From Leekyejoonella antrihumi (GTDB lineage Bacteria > Actinomycetota > Actinomycetes > Actinomycetales > Dermatophilaceae), in assembly GCF_007845645.1 (NCBI RefSeq), contig NZ_VCQV01000009.1, positions 1-64,000 of the forward strand: a stretch of 64,000 nucleotides of DNA, given 5' to 3'. The notes beneath the pieces were generated by a model. It was not told the DNA's origin. It worked only from the letters and a program-made list of their open reading frames with translations, and ran no database searches. Below are positions 54,110 through 63,185 of the stretch, one piece after another (within the stretch, counting starts at the first letter, position 1; each line of letters opens with the position of its first letter). Position numbers and translations under genes: made by a program.

Positions 54110-54163
54110 TGCACTTTGGCTCCAAAGGCGCAGGTATACCTGCGCCTTTGGAGCCAAAGTGCA
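54110..54163. terminator. 54-bp perfect palindrome between convergent genes
   Basis: Positions 54110-54136 and 54137-54163 are exact reverse complements with no loop; the left arm begins TGCACTTTGGCTCC and the centre is GGTATACC. It lies 27 nt after gcvP and 23 nt before the end of the convergent aminotransferase gene, so a two-way terminator is the simplest role. As RNA it would fold into a very stable hairpin. The length and perfection are unusual. Confidence 0.7.
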
Positions 54164-54186
54164 TTATCGGAGGGAGTTGGTCGGGG

Positions 54187-55404
54187 TTAGTCACGCAGGG
54201 TGGCGAGGTAGTCGCCGATCCGGCCGAGAGCCTCGGTGAGATCGTCGACGCAGGGGAGGGTCACCAGGCGGAAGTGGTCGGATGCGTCCCAGTTGAACCC
54301 GGTGCCGTGCGTGACGAGGATTCGAGTCTCCCGCAGCAGGTCGAGCACGAACTCCTGGTCGTCCTCGATCTTGTACACCTCCGGGTTCAACCGCGGGAAG
54401 CAGTAGAGCGCGCCGCGCGGCTTCACGCAGGACACCCCGGGTATCGCGTTCAGCATCGAGTGCGCGAGATCCCGCTGCTCGAGGAGCCGGCCGCCGGGCA
54501 GAACCAGCTCATTGATCGACTGGTGACCGCCGAGCGCCGTCTGAATCGCGTGCTGCGCCGGAACGTTCGCACACATGCGCATGTTCGACAGCAGGGTAAG
54601 ACCCTCGAGGAAGTCGGTGGCGCGATATCGCGGGCCGGTCGCCACGACCCAGCCGCTGCGGAATCCGGCAACCCGGTAGGCCTTCGACAGCCCGCTGAAC
54701 GTGAGGCAGAACACGTCATCACCGGCGTACGAGGCGGTGTGGAGGTGAGTTGCGTCCTCGTAGAGGATCTTCTCGTAGATCTCGTCGGACATCAGGACCA
54801 GATCATGCTTGCGGGCAATGTCGGCGATGGCGCTCAGCGTCTCCGGAGAGTAGACGGCACCCGTCGGGTTGTTGGGGTTGATCACCACGATCGCCCGGGT
54901 GCGGTCCGAGATCTTCGACTCGAGGTCGCTCAGGTCCGGATTCCACTCATTGAGCTCGTCGCACCGATAGTGCACCGGAATCCCGCCGGACAACGAGACC
55001 GACGCGGTCCACAGCGGGTAGTCGGGTGCCGGTACGAGGATCTCGTCGCCGTTGTCGAGGAAGGCCTGGAGCACCAGCGAGATCATCTCGCTGACGCCGT
55101 TACCGATGTAGACGTCGTCGACCTTCACGTGGTCCAGACCATCGCCCTGGTAGTAGTGCGCCACTGCCGTGCGTGCGGAGAAGATCCCGCGCGAGTCGCT
55201 GTACCCCTGGGCGTGCGGGAGGTGATGCACCATGTCCTGCAGGATCGCCTCGGGCGCCTCGAACCCGAACGGGGCGGGATTACCGATGTTGAGCTTCAGG
55301 ATGCGGTGGCCCTCGGCCTCCATCCGCTCGGCCTCGACGAGGATCGGTCCCCGCACGTCATACCGGACGTTCGCCAACTTGTGGGACTGCTTGATCGGAC
55401 GCAC
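54187..55404 (-). CDS. PLP-dependent aminotransferase (AlaA/AspC class I)
   Basis: This 405-residue fold type I aminotransferase has VNPNNPTGAV-like IVVINPNNPTG, DEIYEKILYE and the PLP lysine region SGLSKAYRVAGFRSGW, and the phosphate-binding arginine nearby. The N-terminus PIKQSHKLANVRYDVRGPI matches glutamate-pyruvate (AlaA-type) transaminases. GTG 55404 fits that conserved start (the upstream frame to 55461 adds 19 atypical residues), but it has no good RBS. It converges on gcvP across the palindrome. Confidence 0.88.
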   Translation of the reverse strand: MRPIKQSHKLANVRYDVRGPILVEAERMEAEGHRILKLNIGNPAPFGFEAPEAILQDMVHHLPHAQGYSDSRGIFSARTAVAHYYQGDGLDHVKVDDVYIGNGVSEMISLVLQAFLDNGDEILVPAPDYPLWTASVSLSGGIPVHYRCDELNEWNPDLSDLESKISDRTRAIVVINPNNPTGAVYSPETLSAIADIARKHDLVLMSDEIYEKILYEDATHLHTASYAGDDVFCLTFSGLSKAYRVAGFRSGWVVATGPRYRATDFLEGLTLLSNMRMCANVPAQHAIQTALGGHQSINELVLPGGRLLEQRDLAHSMLNAIPGVSCVKPRGALYCFPRLNPEVYKIEDDQEFVLDLLRETRILVTHGTGFNWDASDHFRLVTLPCVDDLTEALGRIGDYLATLRD

Positions 55405-55485
55405 GTCCCTAAGAGTGACACATCCCGGCGCGATCACGCGGTATGGCCGGCCGGGCAGCACCGGGTGTCACCCGTGGCGATCCGG

Positions 55486-58400
55486 TCACGCCACCTGGTC
55501 CATCGGGCTGACCACGTCGATGGTCGATCCCTGCGCGGTCTTGTGGACCAAGATCTGAGCGGGTATGCGGTCCTGCAGCTCCCGCACGTGACTCACGATG
55601 CCCACGGCACGGCCACCGGCGCGTAGCGCGTCGAGCACCTCCATCACCTGCTCCAGGCTCTCCTCGTCGAGTGACCCGAAACCCTCGTCGACGAACAGGG
55701 TCTGCAGCTCACGCCCTCCGGCGTCGTGCAGAACCGCGTCCCCCAGACCCAGCGCCAGCGCGAGCGACGCCATGAAGGACTCACCGCCGGAGAGGGTCGC
55801 CGTGTCGCGCGACTTGCCGGTCCAGGCATCGCGCACGCGCAGACCAAGACCGCTCCTCATGCCGCCGCGCGCCAGGTCGTCGGTGTGTTCCAGTCGATAG
55901 CGCCCGCCCGTCATGACGTGCAGCTTCTCGTTGGCCAGGGCCGTCACCGCCTCGAGCCGCGCCGCCAACACATACGAGGTCAGCCTCATCCGCAGCAGGT
56001 TGTCTCCTGCGCCGATGACCGAATCCGTCAGGGGGTCAAGAACTTCCAGCTCGCGCCGGTCCGACGCGCTGTCCCGCAGGGTGGCGTTGACGCGGGTATG
56101 CAGATTTTCCAGACTTCGGTGCGCACGTTCCGCCGCCGCGGCCCGCCCTTGCAGCTGCCGGGCCAGGTGCTTCGCCTGCGTCACGGCTTCCGCGAGTGCC
56201 GCCAGGTCCGGTGTCGGCCGGGCGGCAGCGGCCTGCGCGTCGGGCATCTCGAGCACACCTCGCGCTTTCGCGTGCGCCTCCTGCTCGACGTCCAGCGCGG
56301 ACTGCAGGACCTCCCGCTCCGCGGGCGCCAGCTCTGCGTCACCGGCCTGGCTCAAGGTGTCGAACCCCTGCCGCGCCAGAGCGGACGACAGCTCGTCCTC
56401 GGCCCTCTTCAGCTCGCGTTCGGCCGCGTCCAGCGTCAGGCCGGCGGCGGCCAGGGCCTCGACGGCCCGTTGATGGATCTCGTGTGTTTCCAGCCGTGCC
56501 CGCGCCTGAGCGACGAGCGCCTCTGCGCAGCCTTCGAGGCCGGTCGGCAGTCGTTCGGCATCCGGATCGTTCGGGCACGCACAGCACCTCGAGTGCTCGC
56601 CGAGCACCGCGCTCAGCCGGTCCTGCGACTCCGCGAGGTCGTCGGATGTCGTGCTGGCCGCCGCCTGCGCCGCCGCGCTCGCGTCTCGCGCCGCCCGGAC
56701 CAGGTCCTCGGTGTCGGCGAGCGCGCCCTTCCGCGCGACCTGCTCGCTCCGGATCCGGTCGACGTCGGCCTGTGCCTGCTGCCCCTCTCGCAGCTCGACC
56801 CGGGCTCGACGCATGCGCTGCTCCAGCAGTTCGGGCAGTGCTGCGTCATCGGCGTCGTGCATCGGGACCTCATCGGGCTCCCGCGCCGCGTCGCCGAGGG
56901 CGTGCAGCGCGCTGCCCCGCACGGCCAGGGCAGCCTCTTGATGCGCCGTGGCTCGCGCGATCTCCTGACGATGCTCGGTCAGCGCGTCCGCGGCGTCTCG
57001 GGCCGCAGTCTCGGCCGTGGCAATGTCCTCCGCCGTCACGGAGTCCGCCGAGGGCTGCGCGGGATGTGGGTGGTCGGTCGATCCGCACACTGCGCAGGGG
57101 GCGCCCTCCGCCAGCTGGGCACCCAGCTCGGCAGCGATCCCGCTCAGCCGATGGGTTCGAAGGGTGATCACCCGCTGCTCCAGCGTCGCGTAGTGCGAAG
57201 CCGCAATCCGTGCGGCGTCCGTCGCTGCCTCTCGGAGCGTCAGCCAGCGATCGCCGTCAGCAACGGCCTGCGCCGCAGTCTCAACGAGCTCGAGGGCCCG
57301 CTGTGCTCGCGGTGTCGTTGCCGCGCAGGAGACTCGCTGCTCTAGCGTGCTCGCCACCTCGGCGATCTCCGCAACCAGGGCGTCGCGCCGTTCGACGCAC
57401 GCCGTCAGCTGTGCCTGCGCACCGGCCGCATTCCGCCGGTGGGTCGCCAGACGTTGAGCGAGCAGCTCGACCCGGTCGGCGAGCGAACCCGCGGCCTGCA
57501 GGGCTCGCTCACCGAGCCGCAGACGGTCGAGCAGATCATCGATGACGGGTCGGCTGACGGCGTCGCCCAGGCCGTCGACGCCGACCCCCGGAAGGTGCTC
57601 AGCTGCCGTCTCCACCGCCCTTCGCACCGCGGTGGCGGCGGTGTCCACGGCACGTTGACGGCGTTCGCCCGCCGCGCGGTGCGGTGCGATGAGCTCGGCC
57701 CTGCGAGCAGCATCGAGCCGCTCGACTCGGGCGCGCCGGTCGTCGGCAGCGTCGGCAAACGCGGCCACGACGCCCGCGGCCTCCTGCGTCTGAGCCTGCA
57801 GCCGGGCCGTGGTGATCCCCGCGGCCTGCGCACCATGTGCCTGATCAACTGCCTGCGATGCCGCATCGGACTCGGCCATCGCCTGCGTCACCTGCACGTT
57901 CAGCGTCCGGACTGCCTCCTCGACCAGCGCGGGCAGCTCACCGGCCGGCGCCTCCAGCCAGACGTCGTGTCCGAGGTCGACCTCTATCTCGGACATCGCC
58001 TCCTCGGCTCGCGCGAGGTGACTGCGCAGCTGCCCCTGGGAGTCGTCGACGGCCGCGCGCAGCACCTTGCGCCGGTCGATCAGATACGCCTCGGCGTCAC
58101 TGAACCGGCTGATGTCGAAGAGCCGGCGCAGCACCTCGCTGCGCTCCTCGGGCCGAGCCCGCAGAAAGTGCGCGAACTCGCCCTGCGGGAGCAGCACCAC
58201 CTGGGCGAACTGGTCGATCTGCATGCCCAACAGGTCGGTGATCAGTGCGCCGACCTCATCGAGGCGGGTGCCCAGTACGTGCCAGCGTCCATCTCGGCGT
58301 TCCTCCAGCAGGACCTTCGCCTGCCGCGTGGTCGTGCCGGTGCCCCGCTTCTTGGCTGCGGTGTGCTCGGGTGAGCGCTCGATGCGCAGCCGGCGGCCGG

Positions 58401-58659
58401 AGACGGTGAACTCCAGGACCACCTCCGGGCGCACACCGGGGGATGCGTGGTCGCTGACCAGAGTCTCCCGTTGACCGGTGCGCGCACCGGGAATCCGCCC
58501 GTAGAGGGCAAAGCAGATGGCATCCAGGATGCTGGTCTTGCCCGCACCGGTCGCGCCATGGATCAGATGCAGCCCATGCGCGCTCAACGCGTCGAAGTCG
58601 ACCACTTCCTGGCCGGCATACGGGCCGAATGCCTGCAGGCTCAACCGATGGACTCTCAT
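55486..58659 (-). CDS. sbcC: Exonuclease subunit SbcC
   Basis: This 1057-residue Rad50-like ATPase of the SbcCD nuclease cleaves hairpins and protein-blocked ends. Walker A GATGAGKTSILDAICFALYG is at about 34-53, the long coiled-coil arms are alanine-rich, a zinc hook CAVCG lies near residue 530, and the C-terminal signature LSGGESFMASLALALGL with LFVDEGFGSLD completes the ATPase. The ATG overlaps the sbcD stop by 4 nt (ATGA). The length is normal. The next gene downstream is the aminotransferase. Confidence 0.96.
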   Translation of the reverse strand: MRVHRLSLQAFGPYAGQEVVDFDALSAHGLHLIHGATGAGKTSILDAICFALYGRIPGARTGQRETLVSDHASPGVRPEVVLEFTVSGRRLRIERSPEHTAAKKRGTGTTTRQAKVLLEERRDGRWHVLGTRLDEVGALITDLLGMQIDQFAQVVLLPQGEFAHFLRARPEERSEVLRRLFDISRFSDAEAYLIDRRKVLRAAVDDSQGQLRSHLARAEEAMSEIEVDLGHDVWLEAPAGELPALVEEAVRTLNVQVTQAMAESDAASQAVDQAHGAQAAGITTARLQAQTQEAAGVVAAFADAADDRRARVERLDAARRAELIAPHRAAGERRQRAVDTAATAVRRAVETAAEHLPGVGVDGLGDAVSRPVIDDLLDRLRLGERALQAAGSLADRVELLAQRLATHRRNAAGAQAQLTACVERRDALVAEIAEVASTLEQRVSCAATTPRAQRALELVETAAQAVADGDRWLTLREAATDAARIAASHYATLEQRVITLRTHRLSGIAAELGAQLAEGAPCAVCGSTDHPHPAQPSADSVTAEDIATAETAARDAADALTEHRQEIARATAHQEAALAVRGSALHALGDAAREPDEVPMHDADDAALPELLEQRMRRARVELREGQQAQADVDRIRSEQVARKGALADTEDLVRAARDASAAAQAAASTTSDDLAESQDRLSAVLGEHSRCCACPNDPDAERLPTGLEGCAEALVAQARARLETHEIHQRAVEALAAAGLTLDAAERELKRAEDELSSALARQGFDTLSQAGDAELAPAEREVLQSALDVEQEAHAKARGVLEMPDAQAAAARPTPDLAALAEAVTQAKHLARQLQGRAAAAERAHRSLENLHTRVNATLRDSASDRRELEVLDPLTDSVIGAGDNLLRMRLTSYVLAARLEAVTALANEKLHVMTGGRYRLEHTDDLARGGMRSGLGLRVRDAWTGKSRDTATLSGGESFMASLALALGLGDAVLHDAGGRELQTLFVDEGFGSLDEESLEQVMEVLDALRAGGRAVGIVSHVRELQDRIPAQILVHKTAQGSTIDVVSPMDQVA

Positions 58660-59834
58660 GCGGCACCTTCCTGCTCGGCGCCTGCCCGGGCGCCACCCTC
58701 GTCGTCCTGGCCGGCCCGCCCCACCCGAGATCCCTCGAGCGCGCCGCGCAGCGCGCCGCGCTCGTCGTCCGTGGCCGGGTGACCACCTCGCACATGGTCC
58801 AGGAAGTCACAGCACAGCTCGATGTCGGACTTGTCCTTGACGCGAGCCGTGTAGCTGCTGCCGGTCAGATCCACGACCTGCTGCTCGAACTCGAGTTGCA
58901 GGGTGTGCGGGAACCGTCGACGCACTCGCTCCATCGCGCCCAGCGGCCGCACCGCGTCGGTGAGGGTCACCTGGCACCAGGCGTCTTCGGCGTCCTTCAG
59001 CGTGACGTCCGCAAGGAGATCGTCCAGGGTGCCACGCAGGCGCGCGAGGTGCCGACGCACGGGCGCGGCGATCGTCTCGCACCGCACCTTGCCACCATCG
59101 ACCGTCAGGAGCACCGAACTCTTCTGATGGCCGGTTTCGCTGAAGGACATGGCAACCGGTGACCCGCTGTAGCGAATGCCGGGGTCGACCTCCTGCGGCC
59201 CGTGCAGATGCCCGAGGGCCGCGTAGTCCACCCCCGCGAAGACCTCGGTGGGCACCGCGGCAACCCCGCCGACGCTGATGTCTCGTTCGGACTCCGACGT
59301 CGTCGCGCCGGTGACAAACGCGTGCGCCACCACCACGGTGGGCACGCCGCGGTCGCGGGCGTCGGCGCGAACCCGCCCCATGGCGGCGCGCAGCACCGAG
59401 GCGTGCGTCGCTTCGTCGGCACCCAGCGCCTCGGCGGACAGCGCAGGCTCGAGATACGGCAGCGGATAGATCACCGCGTCACCCAGATCCACTGGGACGC
59501 CGATGGCGGCCAGGTCCGTGCGGATGTGCAGTCCCGCCTTCGCCAGCACCCGCGCACCGAAGCCGAGGCGGACGGCCGAGTCGTGGTTGCCGCTGGAGAG
59601 CACGACCGTCGCGCCGGCGTCCATCAGTCGGGTCAGCGCGTCGTCCAGCAGCGCCACCGTGTCCGGTGCGGGCAGCGCACGGTCGTAGATGTCACCCGAG
59701 ACCAAAACCGCGTCGATCCCCTCGGCCTGGACCACCTCGACGAGGTGGTCCAGGTAGGCGGCCTGCGCATCGAGCAGCCCGACGCCGTGAAAGCCCCGGC
59801 CCAGGTGCCAGTCCGATGTATGAATCATCCGCAT
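58656..59834 (-). CDS. sbcD: Exonuclease subunit SbcD
   Basis: This 392-residue Mre11-like metallophosphoesterase has MIHTSDWHLGR, SGDIYDRALP, LSSGNHDSAVRLG, VVAHAFV and GHLHGPQ as the five phosphoesterase motifs. The C-terminal tail is rich in charged residues. The frame is open to 59939, but ATG 59834 starts the catalytic motif directly; TAGTGT is 7 nt upstream and there is no RBS (leaderless pattern). A second ATG at 59828 is an alternative. It is the first gene of the sbcDC pair and divergent from the glutamate-cysteine ligase homologue. Confidence 0.95.
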   Translation of the reverse strand: MRMIHTSDWHLGRGFHGVGLLDAQAAYLDHLVEVVQAEGIDAVLVSGDIYDRALPAPDTVALLDDALTRLMDAGATVVLSSGNHDSAVRLGFGARVLAKAGLHIRTDLAAIGVPVDLGDAVIYPLPYLEPALSAEALGADEATHASVLRAAMGRVRADARDRGVPTVVVAHAFVTGATTSESERDISVGGVAAVPTEVFAGVDYAALGHLHGPQEVDPGIRYSGSPVAMSFSETGHQKSSVLLTVDGGKVRCETIAAPVRRHLARLRGTLDDLLADVTLKDAEDAWCQVTLTDAVRPLGAMERVRRRFPHTLQLEFEQQVVDLTGSSYTARVKDKSDIELCCDFLDHVRGGHPATDDERGALRGALEGSRVGRAGQDDEGGARAGAEQEGAA

Positions 59835-59937
59835 ACGAGCAACACTAGAAGGAAGCACCGACAAGGTCTGTGAGCCGAAACGGCGTGCCGCGACATGGTT
59901 GATCCGTAAGGTGGGCAGTGGAAGAAGGAGACATGCC

Positions 59938-61422
59938 ATGGGCGAAGACGTTGTCGGTACGTCGTATACCCGCGAGCAGCGGCAGCGCTACCGCGAAAAG
60001 GTTCGCCAGGACCTCGATGTCTTCGAGCGCATGCTCAATACGCACAGCTTCGAGTTCGACCGGCAGCTGACGGGTATGGAGATCGAGCTGAACCTGGTCG
60101 ACGACCACATGCAGCCGACGATGAGCAATGCGGCCGTACTCGAGCGGATCGCGGACTCGGACTACCAGACCGAGCTCGGGCAGTACAACATCGAGCTCAA
60201 CGTGAGCCCTCGCACGATGCCCGGTGACTCCGCGATCGCGCTCGAGAAGGATCTGCGGACCAGCCTGAACCGTGCCGAGAAGCTCGCGAACGAGGCCGGC
60301 GCACACATGGTGCAGATCGGCATCTTGCCGACGTTGCTGCCCGAGCACTTCACCACGGAGTGGATGAGCGCCAATGACCGCTACGCCGCGCTCAACGAGG
60401 CGATCTTCACCGCCCGCGGCGAGGACCTCTTCATCGACGTCGAAGGGCAGACGGGGGAGCGGCTGGCGATGTATGCCGACTCGATCGCCCCCGAGTCCGC
60501 GTGCACCTCGGTGCAGCTGCACCTGCAGGTGCAGCCGACGATGTTCGCCAGCCACTGGAACGCCGCGCAGGCCGTCAGCGGCATCCAGCTTGCGGTCGGC
60601 GCCAACTCGCCCTACTTCTTCGGCAAGCAGCTGTGGCACGAGAACCGCATCGAGATCTTCCAACAGGCGACCGACACCCGGTCGATCGAGCTGAAGAACC
60701 AGGGCGTTCGGCCCCGAGTGTGGTTCGGCGAACGCTGGATCACCTCGATCTTCGACCTGTTCGAGGAGAACGTGCGCTACTTCCCGGCGCTGCTGCCGGT
60801 GACCACTGACGAGGACCCGGTCGCGCTCTTCGAGGCCGGCCAGGCACCCCGCCTGTCCGAGCTGCGGCTGCACAACGGCACGGTCTACCGGTGGAACCGC
60901 CCGATCTACGACATCGTGGACGGCCGACCGCATCTGCGGGTGGAGAACCGAGTGCTGCCCGCCGGCCCGACCATCGTGGACACCATGGCCAACTCGGCGT
61001 TCTACTACGGCGTGGTGCGCATGCTGGCCGAGGACGACCGGCCGGTCTGGACCCGCATGAGCTTCGCCGCGGCAGAGTCCAACTTCACATCCTGCGCTCG
61101 CCGAGGCATCGATGCGTCGGTCTACTGGCCCGGGTTCGGCGAGGTCTCCGCCGACGAACTGGTGCTGCGTCACCTGCTTCCGCTGGCGCACGAGGGTCTG
61201 CGTCGCTGGGGCGTCGCGGAGGATGTCTGCGACCGGTACCTCGGCACGCTCGAGGAACGCTGCCGCAGCGGCGTGAACGGTGCGTCGTGGCAGATCGCCT
61301 GCGTGAACACGCTGGAGGCGCGCGGGATGGATCGGCGGGCAGCCCTCAGCGGGATGCTCGAGCGCTACCTGGAAGGCATGCACTCGAACGAGCCGGTGCA
61401 CACCTGGGAGCTGCCGAAGTAG
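59938..61422 (+). CDS. GCS2-type glutamate-cysteine ligase family protein
   Basis: This 494-residue protein is of the carboxylate-amine ligase GCS2 family (COG2170 type). GMEIELNLVDDHMQP near residue 40 is the ATP/metal glutamate motif, followed by ELGQYNIELNVSPR and VQLHLQVQPTMFASHWNAAQ. It joins a glutamate gamma-carboxyl or similar carboxylate to an amine. Actinobacteria with mycothiol rarely need glutathione, so the product is uncertain. ATG 59938 has AGAAGGAG 7 nt upstream; earlier in-frame codons extend into the sbcD promoter. The 3' end converges on the phosphatase gene. Confidence 0.88.
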   Translation: MGEDVVGTSYTREQRQRYREKVRQDLDVFERMLNTHSFEFDRQLTGMEIELNLVDDHMQPTMSNAAVLERIADSDYQTELGQYNIELNVSPRTMPGDSAIALEKDLRTSLNRAEKLANEAGAHMVQIGILPTLLPEHFTTEWMSANDRYAALNEAIFTARGEDLFIDVEGQTGERLAMYADSIAPESACTSVQLHLQVQPTMFASHWNAAQAVSGIQLAVGANSPYFFGKQLWHENRIEIFQQATDTRSIELKNQGVRPRVWFGERWITSIFDLFEENVRYFPALLPVTTDEDPVALFEAGQAPRLSELRLHNGTVYRWNRPIYDIVDGRPHLRVENRVLPAGPTIVDTMANSAFYYGVVRMLAEDDRPVWTRMSFAAAESNFTSCARRGIDASVYWPGFGEVSADELVLRHLLPLAHEGLRRWGVAEDVCDRYLGTLEERCRSGVNGASWQIACVNTLEARGMDRRAALSGMLERYLEGMHSNEPVHTWELPK

Positions 61423-61427
61423 CCGGC

Positions 61428-62039
61428 TCAGTCCTCTCGGGTCTGCCGGTTCCAGACGTTGATGCACGGCTTGCCGTGGTAGTAGCTGAGCAGTGAGATC
61501 GCGCCCGCATCCATCATCACCTGGGCCCCGAATCGCGTCTCCTGCCGAAGGAACACCGAGGCGAGGATCCGCAGCGAGTGTCCGTGCGCCACCAGCGCCA
61601 CGTGCCCCTTCTCGAGCAGCGGGGTAGCGCGTGCGACCACATGGCTGACGCGGGCGGCAACGTCCTCGACGGTCTCACCCGGCGTCTTCCCGGGCACCAC
61701 GCCGTCGGTGAAGATCTCCCACTCGTGGCCGAGATCCGCGCGGATCTGGTTGGTGCTGAGGCCCTCGTAGCCGCCGTAGTCCCATTCCCGCAGGTCATCG
61801 TCGATTTGGACGTCGGACAGCCCGGCCAGCTCGGCCGTGCGCCGGGCACGCTGCAATGGCGAGCTGAATGCCGCGACGATGTTCATACCCGCGATCAGGT
61901 CGCCCGCCCGCCGTGCGCAGGCCTCACCCTCGGGCAGCAGCGGCAGGTCCGTCGTGCCCGTATGAAGTCCGGTGCGGGACCACTCGGTCTCCCCGTGCCG
62001 GATGAGGACGAGGCTGTTGCGGTGCTGGTTGAGGCTCAC
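61428..62039 (-). CDS. Histidine phosphatase family protein
   Basis: This 203-residue phosphoglycerate-mutase-like phosphatase has the catalytic LIRHGETEWS near residue 11 and the second histidine in ALVAHGHSLRIL; EWDYGGYEGLS carries the acid/base glutamate. It resembles acid phosphatases and GpmB-like proteins; the substrate is unknown. GTG 62039 is chosen: TACCGT lies exactly 7 nt upstream and no RBS is present, suggesting a leaderless message. It is divergent from the OsmC gene across 29 nt and converges on the GCS2 gene. Confidence 0.88.
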   Translation of the reverse strand: MSLNQHRNSLVLIRHGETEWSRTGLHTGTTDLPLLPEGEACARRAGDLIAGMNIVAAFSSPLQRARRTAELAGLSDVQIDDDLREWDYGGYEGLSTNQIRADLGHEWEIFTDGVVPGKTPGETVEDVAARVSHVVARATPLLEKGHVALVAHGHSLRILASVFLRQETRFGAQVMMDAGAISLLSYYHGKPCINVWNRQTRED

Positions 62040-62068
62040 GGGGGACACGGTAGTGGCAGTCTTGGGCC

Positions 62069-62497
62069 ATGACGACACAGGACTCCTACCGTGAGATCAA
62101 CCTCATACGCGACAGCGCCGGAAAGTTCACCGCGACCAACGTCCGGGGTGGCACTCTTTCGTTCGGCAGCGGCGACGACGACCAGTTCACCCCGGTCGAG
62201 CTGCTGCTCACCGCGATCGCGGGCTGCTCGGCGATCGACACCGACATCATCACCGCGCGTCGGGCCGAACCGGACACCTTCACGGTGGCCGCCGGCGGTG
62301 ACAAGATCCGCGACGACCAGGGCAATCACATGGGGCCGATCGAGGTGGTCTTCACTGTCCGGTTCCCCGAGGGGGAGGCCGGCGACAAGGCGCGCAAGGT
62401 GCTGCCGGATGCCGTGCGCCAGTCGCACGAACGCCTGTGCACGGTCAGTCGCACGGTCCTTCTGCCGACGGACGTCTCGATGCGGCTCGCGGACTGA
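62069..62497 (+). CDS. OsmC-family peroxiredoxin-like protein
   Basis: This 142-residue OsmC/Ohr-type protein has two redox cysteines: GCSAID near residue 53 and RLCTVSRTV near 125. FTPVELLLTAIAGC is the family signature. Such proteins reduce organic or fatty-acid hydroperoxides with a thiol. It is divergent from the phosphatase. The DUF1697 gene starts 1 nt after its stop, so the two are co-transcribed. Confidence 0.88.
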   Translation: MTTQDSYREINLIRDSAGKFTATNVRGGTLSFGSGDDDQFTPVELLLTAIAGCSAIDTDIITARRAEPDTFTVAAGGDKIRDDQGNHMGPIEVVFTVRFPEGEAGDKARKVLPDAVRQSHERLCTVSRTVLLPTDVSMRLAD

Positions 62498-62498
62498 G

Positions 62499-63050
62499 GT
62501 GCCCGCATACGTGGCCTTCCTTCGAGCCGTCAACGTGCGCCCTCGTTGGGTCAAGATGTCGCGGCTGCGCGAGGTGCTCGTCGAGGACGGGTTCCAGGAT
62601 GTGGAGACCTACATCCAGAGCGGCAACGTCAAGGTGTCGTCATCGATGCGCAGCGTCGTCCGGGTGCGCACCCGGCTGGAGGAGGTGATCGAGGCCGAGT
62701 TCGGATTCCCCGTCCCGTGCATCGTGCGCACCCCAGCGCGCCTCCGCGAGATTGCCGAGTATGCCGAGACGCTCACCTCGCCCTTGGATCCGAGCGAGAT
62801 CACAGAGACCGAGCGCCGGTACGTGACGATGACCGCAGAATCGCTCACGCCCGAACAGCTGGCCTTCTGCAACGAGTGGCGCCGCCCCGGAGAGCGCCTG
62901 CACGGCGACGTCGGTGAGATCTACTGGTGGCTGGGGATGCCCACCCATCAGGCCAAGATGAGCAACGCTCGCCTCGAGCGGCTCGGCGTGGTGGCAACCA
63001 CCCGCGACATCAAGGTGGTTCGAGAGCTGGCGGCCCGCTGGGGTGCATAG
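62499..63050 (+). CDS. DUF1697 protein
   Basis: This 183-residue DUF1697 family protein has YVAFLRAVNVRPRWVKMSRLREVL, then YIQSGNVKVSSSMRS and GEIYWWLGMPTHQAKMSNARLER, the two conserved blocks of the family. The function is unknown. GTG 62499 lies 1 nt after the OsmC stop (TGAgGTG), so it is read by coupling. The same frame is open further upstream through OsmC, which is a shadow. Confidence 0.86.
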   Translation: MPAYVAFLRAVNVRPRWVKMSRLREVLVEDGFQDVETYIQSGNVKVSSSMRSVVRVRTRLEEVIEAEFGFPVPCIVRTPARLREIAEYAETLTSPLDPSEITETERRYVTMTAESLTPEQLAFCNEWRRPGERLHGDVGEIYWWLGMPTHQAKMSNARLERLGVVATTRDIKVVRELAARWGA

Positions 63051-63069
63051 AGGTCACCGCACGAAGTTC

Positions 63070-63145
63070 TCCGCCCGTCCCTCGTCCCCCGCTGGCCGAA
63101 GCCGGCGTGCCAGCGGAGGCACCACCGATACTTCGCGAGGACCCG
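63070..63145. repeat. Interspersed repeat with hairpin core, copy 2
   Basis: CGTCCCTCG at 63076 and ATACTTCGCGAGGACCC at 63128-63144 match the unit at 47260-47290 (CGTCCCTCG, TACTTCGCGGGGGCCCC). This copy also carries a perfect 8-bp hairpin, CCGCTGGC (63089-63096) and GCCAGCGG (63109-63116). It fills the intergenic space between DUF1697 and the YciO-like gene. It looks like a small REP-like intergenic element. Confidence 0.5.
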
Positions 63146-63185
63146 AGACGCCGAGTTCAGTCACTTCGGGCGCTACGGTGTGGCC

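Noticed and set aside
55726-57345. 539-codon plus-strand frame inside sbcC
   Set aside because: Antisense shadow; Arg-rich translation without domains.
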